Source: Brachionus koreanus
Taxonomy: Eukaryota > Rotifera > Eurotatoria > Ploima > Brachionidae
Reading direction: 5' to 3'
Length of the DNA stretch: 17,335 bases
Assembly (NCBI GenBank): GCA_016987375.1
Contig: PJRA01000048.1
Coordinates: forward strand, 1,015,164 to 1,032,498
Below are positions 9,010 to 16,499 of the stretch, piece by piece. The notes under the pieces are model-generated. The model was given only the letters and a program-made list of their open reading frames with translations. It had not been told where the DNA came from and searched no databases. Within the stretch, counting starts at the first letter, position 1. Every line of letters starts with the position of its first letter. The position numbers and the translations under genes are program-made.

Positions 9010-9600
9010 TTAACCTTGAACCAAAGATGTCAATTGACCGATAGCTTGTACAACTAATGGCAAAGCATCAGTAGCGTGGTTTTGCAAATCAGAAACCAAT
9101 TGGGCAAAGATGAGTTTAGCTTGTTCCCAGATTTGTTGACCAGCGAACAACAATTGAGTGGCAATTTGTTTAATTTGGTTCCAGTAGTCATTTCCCAAAG
9201 CAGTGATGGTGTCAACAACTTGTCCCAAACCCAAAGAGTTCAAAGCAAAGTCGACTAAATCTCTTTTGCCTGATTGACCGACCAAAGATGTCAATTGACC
9301 AATAGCTTGAACAACTAATGGCAAAGCATCAGTAGCGTGGTTTTGCAAATCAGAAACCAATTGGGCAAAGATGAGTTTAGCTTGTTCCCAGATTTGTTGA
9401 CCAGCAAACAACAATTGAGTGGCAATTTGTTTAATTTGGTTCCAGTAGTCATTTCCCAAAGCAGTGATGGTGTCAACAACTTGTCCCAAACCCAAAGAGT
9501 TCAAAGCAAAGTCGACCAAATCTTTTGGTTCAGCGACTTGTTTTACTGGTACTGAATAGGCAATAGCCAAACAAGCTAATAAAATTATTACTGATTTCAT
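9010..9600 (-). CDS. mmr: Mate recognition protein-like (MMR) secreted repeat protein, copy 2
   Basis: Intronless, 196 residues, same layout as the gene at 4320: signal peptide 1-16 (MKSV instead of MKSG at the start), linker, repeat 1 at residues 27-113 ending in SGKR, repeat 2 at 114-196 ending in LVQG. The two repeats of this gene are identical in protein over their shared 81 residues and differ by four silent nucleotides. Compared with copy 1, both repeats carry Ser for Ala at repeat position 9, Asn for Thr at 24 and Ile for Val at 51, plus one silent change at 53. There are four Asn per repeat but still no N-x-S/T sequon. The gene lies downstream of ICA1 on the same strand, with only about 190 bp between the likely ICA1 poly(A) hexamer and this ATG. 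It is presumably secreted and cell-surface or cuticle associated, by analogy with the rotifer mate recognition proteins; a different helical secreted role is possible. Confidence 0.75.
   Translation of the reverse strand: MKSVIILLACLAIAYSVPVKQVAEPKDLVDFALNSLGLGQVVDTITALGNDYWNQIKQIATQLLFAGQQIWEQAKLIFAQLVSDLQNHATDALPLVVQAIGQLTSLVGQSGKRDLVDFALNSLGLGQVVDTITALGNDYWNQIKQIATQLLFAGQQIWEQAKLIFAQLVSDLQNHATDALPLVVQAIGQLTSLVQG
9013..9261 (-). repeat. MMR repeat 2 (83 codons, truncated unit), copy 2
   Basis: Second tandem unit. It begins GAT TTA GTC like unit 2 of the other gene, and its interior matches unit 1 of its own gene. Confidence 0.9.
9262..9522 (-). repeat. MMR repeat 1 (87 codons), copy 2
   Basis: First complete 261-bp unit, beginning GAT TTG GTC and ending in SGKR. 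Gene-specific states are Ser9, Asn24, Ile51 and codon GCC at position 53. Confidence 0.9.
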
Positions 9601-9726
9601 TTTTGCTTTTTTCTACTTAATTATCGAATAATTTTTTTCAATTTATATCAATAATTATATTGAGAAAAACACAGAATGGTTTAGATAAGTTTATTTGTTT
9701 TAATTTTTTTGCGTGGTTTCTTTTAT
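9601..9726 (-). promoter_or_regulatory. Duplicated upstream region of second mmr-like gene
   Basis: Counterpart of 4911-5035 with the TATA-like TATAAA (minus strand) at 9642-9647, again 42-47 nt before the ATG. Similarity to the first copy ends near the GCGTGG motif at about 9720, shortly before the 3' end of ICA1. Confidence 0.6.
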
Positions 9727-9787
9727 ATTTTAATTTTTTTATAATTATCGAAAAATTTTGATGAAAATATTAATTTTTTTTTAGATT

Positions 9788-9793
9788 TTTATT
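9788..9793 (-). terminator. Possible poly(A) signal of ICA1
   Basis: Minus-strand AATAAA 62 nt beyond the ICA1 stop codon, just upstream of the mmr copy 2 promoter block. Confidence 0.35.
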
Positions 9794-9854
9794 ATTTTTG
9801 AACATTTTTAAATAAATGGAGATTAACGTCTAAAATAACTAAAGCCTTAGATAA

Positions 9855-11428
9855 TTAACAATTTCTCAGTTCTTCCAACCCATTATCCTGGCCAATAGTG
9901 TCAGGATTTTTCAATGGATCTAATTCAGCAAACAAGTCAATCCAGTTTGTTTTTTTTGCTCTATTCTCATTTTCATCTTTTTCTTTTTTATCATTATTAT
10001 TTTGTAAATTTTTTACCGCATTTATTGCTGTAGTGAACATGCCAAATTCATCATCATTCTTCGGCGATAAACTTCTTTCTTGACTAGAATCATTTTTTAA
10101 TGCTGATTCCCATTCTTTTTCAAATTCAGCGTTTGATGTGTCCAACAAATCATTAAAATGTGTTAATTTTAGACTTGAATTTAAAGATTCCAAATTAATC
10201 AAATCACTATCATCATTTGTTTTTACAAAATTAAACAGTAAACTAGATGGTGATTTATTTGCTTGTTCCTTGTGCATTTGACTTAGCTTTTCTTTTTTGG
10301 CTTGTTCAAGCATTGCTAACTCTTCGAGCTGCTCTTTTAAAACATTCGATTCAGATTCAGTCATCAGATCAATCAACTCATTTATTTGGTCCTCTTTTTC
10401 CGTTTGTTCTATTTCGATTAGTTTCTCTTCGCATTTTTCTTTTTCCTCCACTTTTTTCTCTTCTTGAACAGACTCATTTCCATTCACCATCTCAGCCACT
10501 TTACGGCTTGGCTCAACCAAATCTTTAATAATATTGAACTCATAATACTGGTATCCCTTGAATGCATCTGCCACTGCGCTCATTGTTTTGGCTGTTTTTT
10601 GCCAAAATAGTATAAGTGTTTGGGTATAATTTACTAAAGCATGTGAGAACATGTTGCATCTACTGGCCGATAAGAGATCAATTTTTTGTATTACGTCATT
10701 TTTGAATTTGTCAAATTTTGTTTTGGTCTTTTTGACTTGAGCCTGAACACGACGAAATTTTTCCAGTTTTTTTGTCGTGTCAGGATCCAGTTCATTTGAT
10801 ACATTTTTCATCCAAAGTAATGCTCCTCGATATTCTGTGCGATAATTTTCCATTTTGCGAATGGTAATCAAGGTGTCTCTTATTGCTTGATTTTGAAAAG
10901 TTTCAACTTCATTGTACAAACGTACTAAGGGAAGTCTAAGTGCAGTTCTTTGTTGAGATGAGAAATTTTGTGCTTTGCTTACAGCAGCCATCATTTTTCC
11001 AGCCTTGGTTTTGGTGTCATAAGTCGACTGGCTTTTAAGCAATCGGCTCATTTCTGCTTCTTCAATGCAAAGGTTAATCAGCTTTTCCTGGTACATTTCA
11101 ATAATCTTAATCATTTGAACTGAGCTCTGCTCAATTGCTTCAAACATCTAAATTATTAAGATAAAAATTAATTTTTTAGTTAATATAAACTGAACATCTA
11201 ATTTGGCATCAAGTTCTGCATCAGACATGACCACATATTCGTCTTCTTTTTGTCCAAGTTTTTTGATCATTTGCTGTCTTGTCGTCCAATATTGCTGTTG
11301 TAGCTTGCCAAGTGGGGTTTGGTCAGAGTGCTCTGAAAATTTATCATAGCCAAGAGATTTTTTATATCTTTAGTTAAAATAAGTCAAAAAAATTGTTCAA
11401 ATTTTAAGCCAAAAGTTTCTTACGACAT
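9855..11428 (-). CDS. ica1: ICA1/ICA69 islet cell autoantigen 1-like, arfaptin-homology domain protein
   Basis: ICA69-family proteins carry a BAR-like arfaptin-homology domain that pairs with that of PICK1, bind Rab2 and act at the Golgi in dense-core vesicle formation. Minus-strand exons 11424-11428, 11196-11367 and 9855-11147 (introns 56 and 48 nt) join to 489 residues, close to the mammalian length of about 480. Family signatures: QQQYWTTRQ and LGQKEDEYVVMSDAELDAKL (residues about 25-58), AGKMM, FSSQQRTALRLPL, RTEYRGALLWMK, ELDPDTTKKLEKFRRVQ, KIDLLSASRCNMFSHAL and FKGYQYYEF (arfaptin-homology domain, about 20-265). An acidic, Glu/Lys-rich, probably coiled region follows at about 285-350. 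The conserved C-terminal WIDLFAELDPLKNPD lies near residues 461-475. The short exon ATG-TC restores MSYKK; the frame is also open for 16 codons upstream of this ATG, so the start could be further 5'. The donor of intron 2 (GTTCAG) is weak, but the joined product matches the family. Confidence 0.92.
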
Positions 11429-12612
11429 GTTGAATCCTGCTACACCTTTAAGGGCCTTTTTTGAGTGTGTGCTTTTTTACTTGAATAAAATTTTTAAATA
11501 AATGATTAAATATTATTAAATTGTAATATTTTATTCTAATTGAAAATATTCTCTCGATATTTCAAATAAGCTAAAAATTTTTAATAGATAAATAAAGGCA
11601 CTGTTTTTTGTCTTTAGTGACTAACTAAAAGGAAATAATGCATTTTTTGTAACAAAAAAATCAAGCTCAATTTTAATTTTTATAACTGCAAATAATTTTT
11701 AACATTGATTTGTTTTTTTTTATATATGAGAAATTTGAATCATTTTAATCTAAATCAGTTTTCTTAATTTATTTAGAATTATGCATCCATATTAAATTAA
11801 TCAATGTCATTAATATTGAAGCTATATTAATTCAAATGAGAAATATCATTTTTAAATTCGGTGAAATTAATTTAGATTTAATTAAATAGATTAAAAGTTT
11901 GAATTTAATAAAAGTAAAAATTAACAATTTGTATGATGTATGCATGTATTGACAATGAGGAAAAAAAAGAAAAACATATAATGTTAAAATATTGTGTCAT
12001 TTTGTGGAAAGTGTTAGGATTTGTTAAGAAAAGAAAAGTTTTTTTAAATTTAAAATGGATTCCTAGAAAAAGTATTTAAAAAAGCACAAAAGCACACAAA
12101 AAATTTTAAAAAAAGAAGCTTATTGTGTGTATAGCTGGATGTTTTATTTTAACATTCAACCAAATTATTTTCTAATTTAAAAATAATCGAAAAAACTTTA
12201 GATTTTTTTTTGTTTAATAGTTCTGGTTTGTTACTTTCTCCATTATTTGTTATTTTGACTATTGATAGTTTTTATGTATGTATTAAAATAAAAAAATATT
12301 TATATTTTTTCAGCCAAAATCAAATTTTTCAGTCCAGTTGATGACATATTCTAAAGATATTAGTCAACCTTTAAGTAAATTTTTTTACAATTAAATATCT
12401 ATTTGGTAAACTTGAACATTTTGAGTAAAAAAATTAAAAGAAAGTTATGATAATTTAGTAATGGCATATTAATTTTCTTCAACTAAAATTTCTGATTTTA
12501 TCATTGATTTCGAAATTTTAAATAACAAACCCTGAACAAGTTAGCAGTTTTTTTTTTCAAATTAGGAAATTTAAATAAGCGATAAAGAACCCATCATAGA
12601 AAAAAAATAAAA
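11429..12612. other. AT-rich region upstream of ICA1
   Basis: No gene supported. The first 48 nt (11429-11476) are open in frame with the ICA1 start, down from a TAA at 11477-11479, and may be 5' UTR or an extension of the coding exon. The remainder is AT-rich spacer with no recognisable repeat. Confidence 0.45.
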
Positions 12613-12700
12613 TACCGTAAAACCTTGTAAACTTTACTGGGCTATTATTAAGCAGAATTACACACTATAACCCCGGGGTAGTTTCCAAGGTTTTACGGTA
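12613..12700. mobile_element. Tc1/mariner-like MITE with TA flanks
   Basis: An 84-bp element (12615-12698) runs from CCGTAAAACCTTG to CAAGGTTTTACGG-type ends and is flanked by TA on both sides (12613-12614, 12699-12700). Counting the TA, the terminal inverted repeats match at 19 of 20 positions. It is much GC-richer than its surroundings and holds an 8-bp palindrome CCCCGGGG at 12671-12678. TA target-site duplication with short inverted ends is typical of the Tc1/mariner/pogo superfamily. It has no coding capacity and must have been moved by a transposase encoded elsewhere. Confidence 0.75.
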
Positions 12701-12799
12701 CTTTTTATTTTCAGACTATTTAGTGATTCAATCAGAAATTTTGATGAAAAAACGAAAATATTTTAAAATTTTTACATATATTATTTCTGTCTAGCATTC
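12701..12799. other. Short AT-rich spacer
   Basis: Nothing recognised. Confidence 0.4.
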
Positions 12800-13010
12800 T
12801 ATTATTAATTTTCTTATCGATATTTTAATTTAGAATAACTGAAAAGAAAATAGATTAGATTATTTTTTATTTTAATTTGCTGTTCCTAGTTTGGTTTAAA
12901 TTGAAAAACGCTTTGAGTCATGATTTAAAACGTGGGCTTTATCAAGATTCAAACTTTAAAAAATCTTAAGCTTTTCAATAAATTATTGCAGATGTTTGCC
13001 AATTGTTTTA
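12800..13010. repeat. Dispersed repeat, copy B
   Basis: Diverged direct copy of 6750-6970, sharing TCTTATCGATATTTTA near the start, GGGCTTTATCAA in the middle and AGATGTTTGCCAATT at the end. No coding potential seen. Confidence 0.6.
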
Positions 13011-13349
13011 AATTGCAATTTAAAAATAATAAAATTCAAAATAGCAAAATTTGTTGACAATAGTTTAAAAATTATAGAGTTTTAAAATTTAAAATTTAAT
13101 TTGAAAAAGAAATTTATAATTAAAAAAATTTAGATTTAAAAAAAATCTTAATTTTAATTCCAAGTTAAGTTCCGAATTTTAAAGTTTTTTTTTGGGAAAA
13201 TATTTATTTGAATATTTTTAGAATATTCTTGGACAAAAATGTTGAATAAATATTAATTTTGTTTGTATAACCTTAGTTTTTATTTAGTTTGTCTAATATT
13301 TTATTCAACTAAACTCATTTTTATGATTGATTTGCTGTAATGATCTTAC
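13011..13349. other. AT-rich spacer
   Basis: No gene seen. In particular, the sequence that would follow the P450-like exon on the minus strand shows no haem-binding (FxxGxRxCxG) exon. Confidence 0.4.
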
Positions 13350-13409
13350 CTGCAGCCACCTTTCTGGATTAAATTTGAACTCAGGTTTTTGATCCGAGAA
13401 AGTACGGAT
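13350..13409 (-). pseudogene. P450-like exon fragment (PERW motif)
   Basis: A 20-codon minus-strand stretch, preceded by an in-frame TGA, ends in FKFNPERWLQ followed by a strong splice donor (GTAAGA at 13344-13349). FxPERW is typical of the segment before the haem-binding loop in cytochrome P450s. It lies in an island clearly GC-richer than its surroundings. No other P450 exon was found on either side, so this is at most an orphan exon or relic, and a chance resemblance is quite possible. Confidence 0.22.
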
Positions 13410-13430
13410 TCATAACTGTTTAAAGAATTC

Positions 13431-13472
13431 TAGCCTTCACTCTGGAATTAAATTGAATAAAAATGAAGGCTA
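13431..13472. repeat. Short perfect inverted repeat
   Basis: TAGCCTTCA (13431-13439) and TGAAGGCTA (13464-13472) form a 9-bp stem around a 24-nt loop, next to the P450-like fragment. Function unknown; it may only mark the edge of a degraded element. Confidence 0.35.
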
Positions 13473-14050
13473 AATGATTAATTTTTAATTTGTTTCTAGA
13501 AAATTCAATCACTAAAGTCTTATTTTTGTTTGGATAAAAAAATGATAAACTGAATTTTTTTATTTTTTATAAATTTCTAATAATTCTAATAAATTTAAAT
13601 TTATTTTAGCTCCTCTAGAAATTTTTGATAAGTAAAAATTATTAATTATAACATGCTCATCTAATTCTCTAGTGTCTTACAGCAACAATGACAGTCATAA
13701 AACAAAGTTTTAATTTGTTTTTAAATAAAAATTATAATCATGTAAATGCTTAGTTTTGTTTCAAGAGAAAATAAATTTCCAGAAAAAAATACTCATTGTG
13801 TTAATCTATTAAATAATTTTGAAAAAAATAAATATACTAAAAATAAATATAATAAATCAAAGCTTTATCGGCACATTGTAGATGCTTCAATTTTGAATTA
13901 TTTTTTTTTCATCTAAAAAATAAATATTCGTTTTTGGTAATCAGCCTTTTTTCTTTTTATGTTATGTACTTTTTCTATACAGAAGAAGTGAAGATTATCA
14001 ATGTCAATAAAATAAATGAAATATAAAATATAGAATAGTTAATTTTAACA
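13473..14050. other. AT-rich spacer
   Basis: No supported gene or repeat. Confidence 0.4.
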
Positions 14051-14242
14051 ATGGATACCAGGTTAATACATGTTATAAGAATGGCCGGAGACAAACCATT
14101 GGAATCAGTATTTTTTGAACACCTAAAGGGAGAATAAATGAAAAAGATCAAACAATTTGAAACAGTTGAAAAAGAGTCAAAAACAATTGAACTTTTTGGT
14201 GGTTTAACTAAACAGATTGGAATCGAAAGTTTTTTCAAGTGA
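14051..14242 (+). pseudogene. Unidentified coding-like segment with one in-frame stop
   Basis: From ATG 14051 a 28-codon frame (begins MDTRLIHVIRMAGDKPLESV) ends at TAA 14135-14137. It is followed immediately and in the same frame by ATG and 34 more codons (MKKIKQFETVEKESKTIELF..., ending in SFFK) to TGA 14240-14242. The amino-acid composition is protein-like, charged and balanced, and GC is higher than around it. The opposite strand is also open (13975-14238), but that reading looks like the antisense of this one. I do not recognise the family. It may be a decayed gene with one nonsense mutation, a sequencing error, two tiny ORFs, or chance. Confidence 0.3.
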
Positions 14243-14368
14243 TTTTATAATGATTCGTCAAGGTCTTTTTTTAAATAATAATTTTTTTAAATTTTCCTTC
14301 ATCAAGCTCTTGTTTGATTAATTTTGAAAAAATAAATTAAAAAATTGATAATAAAAGTTAGAATAAAA
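14243..14368. other. Short AT-rich spacer
   Basis: Nothing recognised. Confidence 0.4.
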
Positions 14369-14558
14369 CGGCAAAATGAAATTTCATACAAAATTTTTAA
14401 TCCAAAGACTAAAATATTATATTTAAATCGCTAATAGATGATACAGCAATTGTTTCACTTTGTTTCATCTGCAATACAAATTTTTGAGCATTAAAACAAA
14501 ATTTATAAAATTTTCTATTTTTTATATCGGCAATTTAGTATGAAATTTCACAATGCCG
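14369..14558. mobile_element. Candidate 190-bp MITE
   Basis: The ends are inverse of each other: CGGCA...TGAAATTTCATAC at 14369-14389 and its complement ending in TGCCG at 14558, matching at about 22 of 26 positions. The flanks AATAAAA (14362-14368) and AATAAAC (14559-14565) agree at six of seven positions and may be a target-site duplication. No coding capacity. The superfamily cannot be assigned from this copy. Confidence 0.45.
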
Positions 14559-14925
14559 AATAAACTAAAAATAAAAAATATGAAAACAGAATATCGGAAA
14601 TGGATTCTTTGCTATAAACATTGAAAATCAATTAAATAGTAAATCAAAAGACTAAAAGAGCCACATATGCTGCTCTAATTTTCATTACGTCAGTCTGATT
14701 GGGCTTGAAATATTTTTTTTATTTGAAACCGTTAGTCAAAACAATTAAGTTTCACACCTTGAAAAAGAAAAATATTAGATAAGATATCACCTAACGAGAG
14801 ATAAACTAACTAATTAACTTTTCACTAATCTTATTAAAATACTTGAAATTTTCCAATGACCATTAGCTCATAACCAATAAAGCATTTAAAATAAACAAAT
14901 TTTCTTATCAATTCAAAAAAATAAA
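14559..14925 (+). promoter_or_regulatory. Upstream region of the receptor gene
   Basis: A small GC-richer block contains a CRE/ATF-like TTACGTCA at 14685-14692 and an inverted CCAAT (ATTGG) at 14698-14702, about 225-240 bp before the receptor ATG. Either match could be chance. From 14890 to the ATG there is no AG dinucleotide and a TAA lies in frame at 14887-14889, so no upstream exon can be spliced in frame onto the first coding exon by a normal acceptor. Confidence 0.25.
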
Positions 14926-16473
14926 ATGAAAAACACTACTTGTGGATGTAACTCGAATTGTAATGGTCAAAATTTTTGCACAACTAGATTCAACTGTTTT
15001 AGTCGAAAGTACCATGAACAAAATGAAAATGAAACTATAATATATGGTTGCATTGATAAAGTAAAATTTCAATTATTTTTTTAAATTTAATTAAAATTAA
15101 ATAAATAAATTTAAGTGTGATTCAAATGATTTAAATTCTGAACTAAAATGCTGCAAAGACTATGACTTTTGTAATTTGAATTTAAATATGGTTGAAAATA
15201 AAATAATTCATCAAGATAAAATGATCATCTCATTCATATTGACATGTATCATTTTGTTTTTATTTGTCTTAATTTCACTCTTTATCACAATGTAAGTTAT
15301 AAATAATATAAATTTTTTTTAAATCAATTTATTTAGTAAAAAAATTAAAAAATTGCGTCATCAACATAAATTTAAAAATGAGCTAAAGAAATTTCGTAAA
15401 CAGATGCAAATTCAAGCAAATGTTGTATCAAGTTCTGAAACAAACATGGAAATAACAACAACCGGAGTTGGTCAAGATGAGCTCGTTCAACGAACCATAT
15501 CCAAAGACATACATATTGACTATGATAATGGACCTATCGGAAAAGGACGGTTTGGTACAGTATGGAAAGCAAAATGGAATGGAGACGACATAGCTGTGAA
15601 AGTTTTTTTTTCAATGCACGAGTTTTCTTGGTCTAGAGAAACAGATATTTTTCAAACAAATCTGTTCAATCATGAAAATATACTTCGGTATATTACATCA
15701 GATATAATGGGTCTTGGATGCACAGTCAACATGATTATTCTAACCGAGTACCATTCATTTGGTTCTCTATATGACTATTTACAAAAAAATACATTGAATA
15801 TGAAAATTTTGCTTAAATTTTTATATTCCATTTCGAATGGTTTAAATCACTTGCATTTGGAAATATTCAGCACTAATTACAAGCCTTGTGTAATACATCG
15901 AGATTTGAAGACCAAAAATATTCTTGTTAAAGATAATTTAGAGTGCTGTATTGCAGATTTTGGCCTAGCGGTTAAATTTGATAGCCAAGCAAATAAAATT
16001 TACGGACTAGAAGATTTTAGTCTGCAACAAGGCAGCGTAAGGTATATGTCACCAGAATGTTTGAACGAAACTTTGAACTTTAGATCAAAAGAGTGTTTGA
16101 AAAAGTCAGATATATATTCTTTCAGTCTTGTAATTTGGGAGTGTATTAGTAGATTGAAGATAAATAATATTGAACCTGATGAACACCGACCACCTTTTTA
16201 TGAATATATTACCGGTGATCCTGAAATTGAGATCATGAAAAATTTGATCTGTTCTCAAATGATCAGACCAAAGATAGCATTTTTGGATTTTTTTTCAGAT
16301 CAAGTATTGATGAATTAATAATTAAATTCAAATTTTTCTAATTTTTTTTTTAATTTTAGTATTTGGAAAAAGTTGTCAATGTAATGAAAGAATGTTGGTC
16401 AAACAATCCGGCCGAAAGATTATCTGCTCTCTATCTAAAAAAAAATTTTAAAAAATTTCTATTTAATCAATGA
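14926..16473 (+). CDS. Type I TGF-beta/BMP receptor serine/threonine kinase, atypical
   Basis: Type I receptors are activated by a type II partner and phosphorylate R-Smads. Exons 14926-15060, 15116-15291, 15337-16303 and 16360-16473 (introns 55, 45, 56 nt) join to 463 residues, shorter than the usual 500 or so. The ectodomain has the ten-cysteine BMPR1 pattern (Cys 6, 8, 12, 18, 24, 42, 46, 57, 58, 64, with CC-x4-FCN at the end) and N-glycosylation sequons at Asn3 and Asn35. The membrane segment is about 81-104. A GS-like stretch TTTGVGQDELVQRT lies at 144-157, the glycine loop GKGRFG at 172-177, the catalytic Lys at 192, alpha-C Glu at 205, HRDLKTKN at 291-298, DFG at 311-313 and SPE at 342-344. 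The last exon gives the conserved ECWSNNPAERLSAL. DLK in the catalytic loop, LVQRT and the overall match place it with type I, nearest BMPR1/ALK3/6. Oddities: no signal peptide, Ser-Gly repeats lost from the GS box, DFG instead of the usual DLG. Confidence 0.9.
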
Positions 16474-16493
16474 CTAAATTATGATTTTAATTA

Positions 16494-16499
16494 AATAAA
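16494..16499 (+). terminator. Possible poly(A) signal of the receptor gene
   Basis: AATAAA 21 nt after the stop codon at 16471-16473; well placed, though the hexamer is common here. Confidence 0.4.

Noticed and set aside
9898..10528. Plus-strand open frames within ICA1
   Set aside because: Shadows of the well-supported minus-strand ICA1 exon.
13975..14238. 87-codon minus-strand open frame
   Set aside because: Hydrophobic, domain-free reading that looks like the antisense of the more protein-like plus-strand segment at 14051-14242.
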